NCBI GenBank assembly: GCA_035758845.1
Contig: DASTVZ010000178.1
Location: 62,001-126,000, forward strand
From: JALZOC01 sp035758845
GTDB taxonomy: Bacteria; Acidobacteriota; Vicinamibacteria; Vicinamibacterales; 2-12-FULL-66-21
Length of the DNA stretch: 64,000 nt
Direction: 5' to 3'
In this document: piece by piece, positions 8,330-15,425 of the stretch
Position numbering within the stretch: the first letter of the stretch is position 1
Layout of the letters: each line of letters begins with the position of its first letter
The notes under the pieces: generated by a model
Seen by the model: the letters and a program-made list of their open reading frames with translations, nothing else
Told to the model about the DNA's origin: nothing
Databases searched by the model: none
Translations under genes and position numbers: made by a program

Positions 8330-9697
8330 ATGGGGCGCAAGTATCTGATCGAAACGTTCGGATGTCAGATGAACATCCACGACTCGGAGCGGATGGCCGG
8401 CCTGCTCGATCAGGCGGGCCTCGAGCCGACGACCGACGCACGTGACGCCGATGTGATCGTGATCAATACCTGCAGCGTCCGCGAACGCGCCGAAGAGAAG
8501 CTGTTTACCCGGCTCGGGGAGATTCGACAGCTCAGCGACGAGACGGGCGTGCGTCCGGTTGTCGCCGTCACTGGCTGCGTTGCCCAACAGGAAGGATCGC
8601 AGATTCTGCGACGCTCAAAGTCAGTCGACGTGATCCTTGGTACGCAGAATCTGAAACGACTGCCGCTGCTGGTCACAGAAGCGCTCGAACAGCCTCGTCG
8701 GCCGTCGGTCGCAGCGACAGTCGCGATCGATCCCGTCGACGACGTGTCGTTTCCGTTGGGGATTGCGCGACGAAGCGATCCGGTGAAGGCGTATGTGACC
8801 ATCATTGAAGGGTGCAATGAGTACTGCGCCTTCTGCGTCGTACCGTACACGCGCGGCCACGAGCGCATGCGTCCTGTCGCAGACATCCTGGCGGACGCCA
8901 GACATGCGGTTGCGACCGGCGCCAGGGAAGTGCAGCTGCTCGGACAAATCGTGAATCACTACCAGGCGCCTGACGATCCGGCGTGCGATTTCGCCGCGCT
9001 GCTCGAACGGCTCAACGAGATTGAGGGCCTGGCGCGAATTAGATTCGCGAGCCCGCACCCGAGACACGTGACGCCGCGGATGATTGCCGCGATGCGGGAT
9101 TTGCCGGCCGTCTGCCGGCATCTGCATCTGCCGGTGCAATCGGGGTCGACGCGAGTGCTCGCGGCCATGCGCCGGCGTCACACGCGTGAGCATTATCTCG
9201 AACTTGTCGCGGCGTTGCGCGACGCTATCCCGGACATCGCCCTATCGACCGATATGATCGTCGGGTTCCCGGGAGAGAGCGACGCGGATTTTGCCGAGAC
9301 GCTGTCCCTCGTGGAGCAGGTCCGGTATCACAGCATGTTTTCGTTCAAGTACTCGGAGCGGCCGAACACGCTGGCCTCGAAGCGCATGCCGGACGCTGTC
9401 TCCGAACGCGACAAGACTGACCGGATCGTGGCACTGCAGGCATTGCAGAAACGGATACAGACAGAGATCTTCACTGCTGCGATCGGACACACATTCGACG
9501 TGCTGGTCGACTCTCGAAGCCGGCGGCGTGAATGGGAACTCTCGGGTCGGACGAGCGGCAACTCGGTCGTGAACTTCGCGGGAAGAGGGTATGAGATCGG
9601 GCGGATCATCCCGGTGCGAATTACAGGCGCGAACCCGAACAGTCTCAGAGGGGAGTCGGTCGCGCTTGACACTCGGATGACGGCTGCCTACGTTTGA
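8330..9697 (+). CDS. miaB: tRNA-2-methylthio-N6-dimethylallyladenosine synthase MiaB
   Basis: MiaB is a radical-SAM enzyme that adds a methylthio group to i6A37 of tRNAs. The 455 residues show the N-terminal UPF0004 domain with its three cluster Cys (FGCQMN, INTCSVRE, TGCVAQQ), the radical-SAM domain with CNEYCAFC (CxxxCxxC), and a C-terminal TRAM domain at about the last 65 residues. SVRERAEEKLFTRLG is typical of the MiaB branch as opposed to RimO or MtaB. Length matches the family. It is the middle gene of a plus-strand group with recN and the nuclease-family gene. Confidence 0.95.
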   Translation: MGRKYLIETFGCQMNIHDSERMAGLLDQAGLEPTTDARDADVIVINTCSVRERAEEKLFTRLGEIRQLSDETGVRPVVAVTGCVAQQEGSQILRRSKSVDVILGTQNLKRLPLLVTEALEQPRRPSVAATVAIDPVDDVSFPLGIARRSDPVKAYVTIIEGCNEYCAFCVVPYTRGHERMRPVADILADARHAVATGAREVQLLGQIVNHYQAPDDPACDFAALLERLNEIEGLARIRFASPHPRHVTPRMIAAMRDLPAVCRHLHLPVQSGSTRVLAAMRRRHTREHYLELVAALRDAIPDIALSTDMIVGFPGESDADFAETLSLVEQVRYHSMFSFKYSERPNTLASKRMPDAVSERDKTDRIVALQALQKRIQTEIFTAAIGHTFDVLVDSRSRRREWELSGRTSGNSVVNFAGRGYEIGRIIPVRITGANPNSLRGESVALDTRMTAAYV

Positions 9698-9757
9698 GCG
9701 GGTTCTAGCGGTTCTGCGAGGTTCTGCGTGGTTCTGAACCTGGCAGAACCTATGTGC
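9698..9757 (+). repeat. GGTTCTGCG phrase repeat
   Basis: Four imperfect copies of GGTTCT(G/A)(C/G)(G/A) follow the miaB stop, and a partly inverted GGCAGAACC closes the block, so a weak hairpin is possible. It fills the whole gap to the next gene. Confidence 0.55.
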
Positions 9758-9781
9758 GACTGCGAACTGGGAAACGACACC

Positions 9782-10264
9782 ATGCAGATTGAGATGACGA
9801 TCAAGGGGCTGATGGTCGATCCGATCACGAACATGCCGATCATCATTCTCCGCGACAAGGCGGAGCAGCGCGTGCTGCCGATCTGGGTCGGCGTGTTCGA
9901 GGCCAATGCCATCGCGCTGCAGATCGAGAACGTCACCACGCCGCGCCCGATGACGCACGACCTGCTGCGCAACGTCATTCAGGATCTGAAAGCCGACATC
10001 CAGAAGATCGTCGTCTCGGATCTGAAGGACAACACCTTCTACGCGTTGATCTATCTGCTGGTCAACGGAGAGTCGATGGCGATCGATGCGCGGCCAAGCG
10101 ATGCGATTGCCCTCGCGCTTCGCGCTCGCGCCCCTATCTTCGTCGAGGACACGGTCATCGACAACGCGAAGACGGTCGATTTCGCGCCCGAGAAGCGCGA
10201 TTCAGAGTTGCAGAAGTGGCTCGAGAGCCTCGACCCGAACGAGATGGGGAAGTACAAGATGTAA
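9782..10264 (+). CDS. Bifunctional nuclease family protein (DUF151)
   Basis: The 160-residue product is a complete DUF151 domain. Key segments are RVLPIWVGVFEANAI, RPMTHDLL and RPSDAIALALRARAPIF, followed by a C-terminal helix ending DPNEMGKYKM. Members have been reported to have DNase and RNase activity, and many bacteria carry one copy near housekeeping genes; the cellular role here is unproven. I chose the ATG at 9782 (MQIEMTIKGLMVDP), which matches the usual family start; the frame stays open to 9728, but that part lies in the phrase repeat. Confidence 0.88.
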   Translation: MQIEMTIKGLMVDPITNMPIIILRDKAEQRVLPIWVGVFEANAIALQIENVTTPRPMTHDLLRNVIQDLKADIQKIVVSDLKDNTFYALIYLLVNGESMAIDARPSDAIALALRARAPIFVEDTVIDNAKTVDFAPEKRDSELQKWLESLDPNEMGKYKM

Positions 10265-10269
10265 GTTTT

Positions 10270-10318
10270 GGCTGCTGGCTGCTGGCTGCTGGCTGCTGGC
10301 TGCTGGCTGCTGGCTGCT
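10270..10318 (+). repeat. 7-bp tandem array GGCTGCT, 7 copies
   Basis: Seven perfect head-to-tail copies of GGCTGCT begin 6 bases after the preceding stop codon. The same heptamer forms a second perfect array downstream of parB (12125-12180). Perfect identity suggests recent slippage. Confidence 0.95.
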
Positions 10319-10438
10319 GCAACGTACTTCGAAAGTTTCCCGCCTTCGACGCGCTCCGCTTAGCAATCACAGCAGGAGCCGACAACCGGAAGCCAAGAGC
10401 TCGTAAGCCGGTACATTTTGGTCGGGTGCCCTTTTCAC

Positions 10439-10474
10439 TGACAACCCCGCACATTTCGTTGACACCCCCGCACA
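10439..10474 (+). promoter_or_regulatory. Paired 15-bp direct repeats over the parA promoter, possible operator
   Basis: TGACAACCCCGCACA (10439-10453) and TGACACCCCCGCACA (10460-10474) match at 14 of 15 bases and are exactly 21 bp apart, so they present the same face of the helix. The second copy includes most of the -35 hexamer. An autoregulatory ParA/ParB site is plausible but unproven. Confidence 0.5.
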
Positions 10475-10487
10475 CGCTTCCTACAAT
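10459..10487 (+). promoter_or_regulatory. Promoter of parAB
   Basis: A perfect TTGACA (10459-10464) and TACAAT (10482-10487) are separated by 17 bases, and the parA ATG follows about 30 bases after the expected transcription start. This is one of the best sigma-70-like promoters in the window. Confidence 0.75.
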
Positions 10488-10523
10488 GGCCGCACCCCCT
10501 GTGAATTCACATGCATTGACGCG

Positions 10524-11279
10524 ATGATCGTTGCGATAGCCAACCAGAAAGGGGGCGTGGGGAAAACCACGACCGCGATCAACCTGGCGGCGGCTCTTTC
10601 GTTGCGCGGTGCCCGAACCCTCCTCGTCGATCTCGATCCTCAAGCGAACAGCACGATGTCGTATGTGGACATGTCGACGGTCACGCGCAGCGTGTACGAC
10701 GCTGTCGCGGAAGCCTCGTGCAGTTTCGCCGACGTCATCGTCCCGTCGACGCAGCCGAACTTGTGGGTGGCGCCTTCCCGCATCGCCCTGGCGAAGATCG
10801 AATCAAAGCTGGTCGGGGAGCTCGACGCCCATTTCAGGCTCAAGGATCGCCTCGATCCGATTCTCGGCGACTATCCCAACATCGTTATTGATTGCCCGCC
10901 GACACTGGGCCTCCTGACTGTCAACGCCCTGGTCGCGGCAACGCACCTGCTGATTCCGATTCAGTCGTCATATTTCGCGCTCGAAGGGACTGACGATCTG
11001 CTCGAGACAATCGAGAAGGTGCGGACCCGAGCCAATCCGAATCTGCGCATCCTCGGCGTCGTGATCACCATGCACGACAAGCGCACCGCGCTCGGCCGCG
11101 ACATCCGATCGCAGATCGACAAGGTATTCGGCAACAAGGTATTCAAGACCGTGATAACCAAGAGCGTTCGCCTGGAGGAGAGCCCGGCCTACAAGGAGTC
11201 GATCTTCTCCTTTGCGCCCGAATCGACCGGCGCCGCCGAGTATTACCGGCTGTGCGAGGAGGTCATGGATCGTGCCTAA
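10524..11279 (+). CDS. parA: Chromosome-partitioning ATPase ParA (Soj)
   Basis: ParA ATPases bind DNA cooperatively and, with ParB, segregate the replication origin. The 251-residue protein starts directly at the deviant Walker A box, KGGVGKTTTAIN at about residue 8, so it is the short chromosomal Soj type without an N-terminal HTH. DLDPQANSTMSY and DCPPTLGLLTVNAL are the other family motifs. There is no convincing Shine-Dalgarno before the ATG. It overlaps parB by 8 bases. The usual gidB/rnpA neighbours are absent. Confidence 0.93.
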   Translation: MIVAIANQKGGVGKTTTAINLAAALSLRGARTLLVDLDPQANSTMSYVDMSTVTRSVYDAVAEASCSFADVIVPSTQPNLWVAPSRIALAKIESKLVGELDAHFRLKDRLDPILGDYPNIVIDCPPTLGLLTVNALVAATHLLIPIQSSYFALEGTDDLLETIEKVRTRANPNLRILGVVITMHDKRTALGRDIRSQIDKVFGNKVFKTVITKSVRLEESPAYKESIFSFAPESTGAAEYYRLCEEVMDRA

Positions 11280-12093
11280 GCGTGGTCTTCCGCAAACCGT
11301 GCGCATGCGGCACGACGAGCACTATGTCGAGGCACTGACGAGCTCGGCAGGTACGCCCGTCGGCCGCATGGTTCCGATCGATCAGCTCGATCCGAATCCA
11401 AATCAGCCTCGTCAGGTCATGGGCGACCTTTCGGAGCTGATGGCCTCGATCGCCGAGAAAGGGATCATCGAGCCGATCATCGTCCGACAACGTGGAAGCC
11501 GGTTCCAGATTGTCGCCGGCGAACGCCGATACCAGGCCGCCGTCCAGGTGGGACTGCGCGAAATCCCTATCGTCATCAGGGAAGTCGACGACAACGAGAT
11601 CATCGAGATTGCGCTCGTCGAAAACATCCAGCGGAAGGACCTGACGCCGTTTGAGGAATCCGAAGCGCTGCACGCGCTGGCGGAGCGTTGCGGCTACACG
11701 CACGAGGACATGGCGCGACGGCTGGGGAAGTCGCGGACCGCGATTACCGAGTCGTTGTCTCTGAATAATATGCCCGACGAGGTGAAAAACCTTTGTCGGC
11801 TGGCCGACATTCACTCCAAGTCACTGTTATTACAGATAGTTAGGCAAGGCGACCCGCAGAAAATGGTCGCCTTGATAGAGAAACTCGGCCGCGACGGCGC
11901 CATAACCCGTGAAGCCGTCCGCAAAGAGACCGCCAAACCGAAACCAGGACGGCCGAAGGCCTACATCTTCAGCTACAGGGCACCCACCAAGGCGTTTAAA
12001 CTGCAGCTGCGGTTTACGAAGTCCCGGGTCGATCGGGACGAAGTCATCGCAGCGCTGCAGGAAATCATCAAAGAACTGCGCGCCCAGTCGTAA
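11272..12093 (+). CDS. parB: Chromosome-partitioning protein ParB
   Basis: ParB binds parS sites and, as a CTP-dependent clamp, spreads on DNA. The 273-residue product has a ParB/Srx domain (VPIDQLDPNPNQPRQ, then VAGERRYQAAVQVG and VENIQRKDLTPFEESEAL), a KorB-type HTH near residues 140-190 (RLGKSRTAITESLSLNNMP), and a short, diverged C-terminal dimerisation region. I chose the GTG at 11272, which overlaps the parA stop and follows AGGAGG by 9 bases. I saw no perfect parS palindrome nearby, so the sites are probably elsewhere. Confidence 0.93.
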   Translation: MPKRGLPQTVRMRHDEHYVEALTSSAGTPVGRMVPIDQLDPNPNQPRQVMGDLSELMASIAEKGIIEPIIVRQRGSRFQIVAGERRYQAAVQVGLREIPIVIREVDDNEIIEIALVENIQRKDLTPFEESEALHALAERCGYTHEDMARRLGKSRTAITESLSLNNMPDEVKNLCRLADIHSKSLLLQIVRQGDPQKMVALIEKLGRDGAITREAVRKETAKPKPGRPKAYIFSYRAPTKAFKLQLRFTKSRVDRDEVIAALQEIIKELRAQS

Positions 12094-12124
12094 CTCGCGG
12101 CGGCGTGGCGGCGGGCGGCGGGCT

Positions 12125-12180
12125 GGCTGCTGGCTGCTGGCTGCTGGCTGCTGGCTGCTGGCTGCTGGCTGCTGGCTGCT
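12125..12180 (+). repeat. 7-bp tandem array GGCTGCT, 8 copies
   Basis: Eight perfect copies of the same heptamer found upstream of parA lie 31 bases after the parB stop. The two arrays frame parAB on both sides in the same orientation. Confidence 0.95.
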
Positions 12181-12240
12181 GGCTGTGATGGTCGCTATGA
12201 AAGCGACACGCGTCAAGTTCTTGCCGCGAAGCCGAAACGC

Positions 12241-12330
12241 GAGGAGCCGGGAGCCGGGAGCCAAGAGCCAGGAGCCGGAAGCCAGGAGCAGCCAGGAGCC
12301 GAGAACCGAGAGCCGAGAGCCGGAATCGGA
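12241..12330 (+). repeat. GAGCCGGGA-type phrase repeat
   Basis: About ten imperfect copies of GAGCC(G/A)(G/A)GA fill this stretch. It resembles the block at 58225-58272. No coding sense was seen. Confidence 0.7.
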
Positions 12331-12531
12331 GCCCGAACCAGCGTTGTTAGTTAACATAACACTCATTATCAGACCCACGATGTTTGGTCAGAAAAACAGG
12401 CCTGTGGAAGGTTTGTGGACGATGCTTAAGGTTTGCCGCCCTGGCGCCGCTCGGTTGGCGCCGCCTTTTGGCTCCCGGCTCTCGGCTTGGCCGCCAACAG
12501 CCAGCAACCGGTGGATAATCACTAGGTAGCA
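12331..12531. other. Non-coding spacer before lptFG
   Basis: No gene was recognised. An AT-richer stretch (GTTAGTTAACATAACACT, 12347-12364) is followed by GTGG-containing words, TGTGGAAGG (12403), TTGTGGACG (12412) and GTGGATAA (12511), which loosely resemble DnaA boxes. None is a perfect 9-mer, so I do not call an origin. Confidence 0.3.
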
Positions 12532-14916
12532 ATGTTGCGAACGATCGACCGGTACATCATCAGGGAAACCATCCCGCCGTTCTTGCTCTCGCTGGTCATC
12601 TTCACGTTTCTGCTGGAAATCCCGCCCGTGATGCGCGACCTCGAGATGCTGGTCGCCAAGGGAGTCTCCTGGCCGGTCGCTGGCCGCATCGTCCTGACCC
12701 TGATTCCGCAGGCCCTGGGGCTTACCATTCCGATGGCCCTGCTGACCGGTCTTCTGATTGGCCTTGGACGTTTGTCCAGCGATCGCGAGACGGTTGCGCT
12801 CCTAGCGTGTGGCGTCAGCCCGCACCGGTTGTTGAGGCCCGTACTCCTGATGGCGACGATCGCGGCGGGCGCAACCCTCTACGTCATGGTCAAGGCGCTG
12901 CCCGACGCAAACCAGACGTTCCGGGAAATCACCTTCGACGTCATCGCCAAGCAGGTCGAAAACGACGTCCGGCCGCGCGTGTTCTTCGAGAATTTCCCGG
13001 GCTGGGTGCTGTACGCGCGTGACGAGCCGGAAGACCGCGTCGGCTGGAAAGACATGCTCGTCGCGAACACGGCGAGGCAAGATTCGACAGAACTGTTCCT
13101 GGCTTCCCGTGGCCGGCTGATTGTGAGCCGCCAGGAGCGCCGCGTCGATCTAGTACTGACCGACGGGACGCGGTACGCGACCGGCAAACCGGGTGAGACG
13201 CGTACCTATCGCTTCCCCGGCGATTTGACGATGGCGTTGAACCCGGAGAAGGTGTTCGAGAAAGCCGAATTGCCGCGCGGGTTGACGGAGAAGACGATCG
13301 CCGACTTGCAGCATGACAGGCATGTGAAACTCACTGGCAACCCACAGCTCTCGCCGCACCCCGAAATCATCTTCATGGAGCAGAAATTCTCGGTGCCGTT
13401 TGCCTGCTTCGTGTTTGCGATCATCGGGCTGGCACTCGGGCTGTCGGTGGCCCGCGATGGAAAAATGGGCGGGTTCGTGATCGGCATCGCCGTCATCTTC
13501 GCCTACTACGTGATCATGTACCTGGCGGAAGCGCAGACGCAGGGGCACTACCGGGCGATAGAAACTGCCCACCAGCTCAATTCCGCGAACTTTGCGCTCG
13601 CCCACCTCGCGCGCTGGTGGCCGAACATCATCCTGGGGATATTTGGAATCGGCGCGCTCGTCTGGCGCGATCGCTTCGCCAGCCGTCAACTTCCGCGAAG
13701 CTTCCCCGTCCTCGTGCCGCAGCTCGCCAGGAGGTGGCGCGGCCGTCGGGTCGCAAGCGAGCCTGCGTCGATTCCCGAGACTCTCAGTGGCAAAAGACGC
13801 AACGTCGTCGTTGTCGTAAGAGTGCCGAAATTTAAACTCCCGAGTGCAGGCCTCATCGACCAGTACGTGAGCCGGATGTATCTGCGCGTAGTCGCGCTGG
13901 CGTTTCTCGCACTTGTCGGTCTTTTTTATATCTCCACGTTCATCGACGCGTCCGACAAGCTGTTCAAAGGATCGGCAACGGGTACGATGATCATGTCGTT
14001 GCTCGTTTACCGGACGCCGCAATTCGTCTACTTCGTCATTCCCATCGCGGCACTGCTCAGCGTGCTGGTGACCTTCGGACTGCTCTCGCGCACGAGCGAA
14101 CTGACGGTCATGAAAGCCTGCGGGATCAGCCTGTATCGAGTCGCGCTGCCGATCGTCCTCCTGTCGCTGCTCTTCAGCGGCGCATTATTTGCCCTCGACC
14201 AGGAGATTCTCGCGCGCGCCAACCGCCGCGCGACCGCAATCGACGATCAGATCCGCGGCCGCCCTCCGAAGACGTTCAATCCGCTCAATCGTCGATGGAT
14301 AATCGGCCGCGATGGCAGCATTTATCACTACGGATACTTCGATCCGCGACGCGAAACCCTCACGTCTCTGAGCGTCTACCGGCTGGTGCCCAATACGTGG
14401 AGGCTCGCCTCGCAAACCTACTCGGCCACCGCTGAATTTCGGAATGGATGGACGGGCATCAACGGCTGGACCCAGGATTTCACGGGGGCGGCGGTAAAGG
14501 GGCGAACGTTCAGCCGCGAGTCGCTGCCGCTCGAAACGCCGGAGTACTTCAAGACCGAGGACACTGAAGCAGATCTGATGACCGTGGCACAGCTGCGGCG
14601 GACGGTCCGAGAACTGGCGGCAACCGGCGCGAATGTGGTGCCGCAGCAAGTCGATCTCCAGAGGAAGCTCGCGTTTCCATTCGTCACGTTCGTGATGACT
14701 TTGCTCGCCGTGCCGTTTGGCGTGACGACTGGCCGGCGCGGCGCGCTGTATGGGATTGGTCTCGGGATTGTGCTGGCGCTCACATACTGGTTACTCATGA
14801 GCGTCTTCGTTGCCGTCGGAAAGGCTGGCCTGCTTCCACCACTTCTTGCGGCGTGGACGCCGAACATCATTGTCTCGGCGACCGCCATCTATCTGCTTCT
14901 TACGACGAAGACCTAG
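12532..14916 (+). CDS. Fused LPS-export permease LptF-LptG
   Basis: LptF and LptG are the two inner-membrane permeases which, with LptB2, extract lipopolysaccharide and feed the LptC-A-D bridge. Here one 794-residue chain contains both. The first half (about 1-385) is a complete YjgP/YjgQ permease starting MLRTIDRYIIRETIPPFLL, with membrane clusters at both ends and a periplasmic beta-jellyroll between. A basic linker of about 60 residues follows, and the second half (about 440-794) starts again as LIDQYVSRMYLRVVALAFL with the same architecture. The reading frame is continuous through the linker, so this is a true fusion. It lies alone, between parB and a GntR gene. Confidence 0.9.
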   Translation: MLRTIDRYIIRETIPPFLLSLVIFTFLLEIPPVMRDLEMLVAKGVSWPVAGRIVLTLIPQALGLTIPMALLTGLLIGLGRLSSDRETVALLACGVSPHRLLRPVLLMATIAAGATLYVMVKALPDANQTFREITFDVIAKQVENDVRPRVFFENFPGWVLYARDEPEDRVGWKDMLVANTARQDSTELFLASRGRLIVSRQERRVDLVLTDGTRYATGKPGETRTYRFPGDLTMALNPEKVFEKAELPRGLTEKTIADLQHDRHVKLTGNPQLSPHPEIIFMEQKFSVPFACFVFAIIGLALGLSVARDGKMGGFVIGIAVIFAYYVIMYLAEAQTQGHYRAIETAHQLNSANFALAHLARWWPNIILGIFGIGALVWRDRFASRQLPRSFPVLVPQLARRWRGRRVASEPASIPETLSGKRRNVVVVVRVPKFKLPSAGLIDQYVSRMYLRVVALAFLALVGLFYISTFIDASDKLFKGSATGTMIMSLLVYRTPQFVYFVIPIAALLSVLVTFGLLSRTSELTVMKACGISLYRVALPIVLLSLLFSGALFALDQEILARANRRATAIDDQIRGRPPKTFNPLNRRWIIGRDGSIYHYGYFDPRRETLTSLSVYRLVPNTWRLASQTYSATAEFRNGWTGINGWTQDFTGAAVKGRTFSRESLPLETPEYFKTEDTEADLMTVAQLRRTVRELAATGANVVPQQVDLQRKLAFPFVTFVMTLLAVPFGVTTGRRGALYGIGLGIVLALTYWLLMSVFVAVGKAGLLPPLLAAWTPNIIVSATAIYLLLTTKT

Positions 14917-14920
14917 AAAT

Positions 14921-15003
14921 CGGGATCCGTTGTCCGGGATCCGGGATCCGGGCTGCGTCTCGAGATCGATACGGAAAACGGATCCCGGACTCCGGATCCC
15001 GGC
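14921..15003. repeat. Dispersed GGGATCC inverted-repeat element, copy 1
   Basis: A left arm with CGGGATCCGTTGTCCGGGAT (14921-14950) and a right arm with CGGATCCCGGACTCCGGATC (14979-15003) are nearly reverse-complementary around a spacer of about 28 bases, so the element could fold into a long hairpin. A copy matching at almost every arm position lies at 22623-22711 and a diverged one at 18884-18959. It starts 4 bases after the lptFG stop and may act as a terminator. Confidence 0.8.
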
Positions 15004-15009
15004 AGCGCC

Positions 15010-15045
15010 CTAGCGTACCAGTATGCTAGTATACCAGTGTGCTAG
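15010..15045 (+). promoter_or_regulatory. 16-bp direct repeats over the GntR gene start, candidate operator
   Basis: CTAG occurs at 15010, 15026 and 15042 with exact 16-bp spacing. The intervening sequences (CGTACCAGTATG and TATACCAGTGTG) match at 8 of 12 positions. The third CTAG is inside the first codons of the regulator. This is the expected place for an autoregulatory operator. Confidence 0.5.
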
Positions 15046-15425
15046 TTGACATAGATCCGTCCGACCCGAGGCCGGTGTATCGGCAAATCGTCGACGAAAT
15101 TCGAAGGTGTGTCTCGGTGGGAATTTTGAAACCGGACGAGCCGCTGCCGGCGGTCCGCAAACTTGCGGGCGAATTGAAAATCAACGCGAACACGGTTCAG
15201 CAAGCCTACCGGACGCTCGAGCACGAAGGTGACGCGTACGTAAAGCGTGGACTCGGGACGTTTATTACTACTCGCGCGAAGGAAGCTGGACGCGGACGAT
15301 CAGCCGCGATCGCCCGGCAAATCGCCGGGAAGATGCTGCGTGAGGGCTTTCGCCACGGTCTGTTGGCGAGCGACCTGATTGCTGCACTTCAGGAAATCAC
15401 CCCTCGAAAAGACAAGACCCCTTAG
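15039..15425 (+). CDS. Small GntR-family transcriptional regulator (YtrA type)
   Basis: The 128-residue protein is a winged-helix GntR DNA-binding domain with only a short C-terminal dimerisation tail, the YtrA subfamily layout. DPRPVYRQIVDEIRR, RKLAGELKINANTVQQAYRT and YVKRGLGTFI are the diagnostic segments. The GTG start lies inside the repeated CTAG region with no Shine-Dalgarno; a TAGTAT just upstream could serve a near-leaderless transcript. YtrA regulators usually control an adjacent ABC transporter, which is not present here. The stop codon abuts the converging PHP gene. Confidence 0.9.
   Translation: MLVDIDPSDPRPVYRQIVDEIRRCVSVGILKPDEPLPAVRKLAGELKINANTVQQAYRTLEHEGDAYVKRGLGTFITTRAKEAGRGRSAAIARQIAGKMLREGFRHGLLASDLIAALQEITPRKDKTP

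Noticed and set aside
10265..12531. parS site near parAB
   Set aside because: I found no close match to TGTTTCACGTGAAACA in the gaps around parA and parB.
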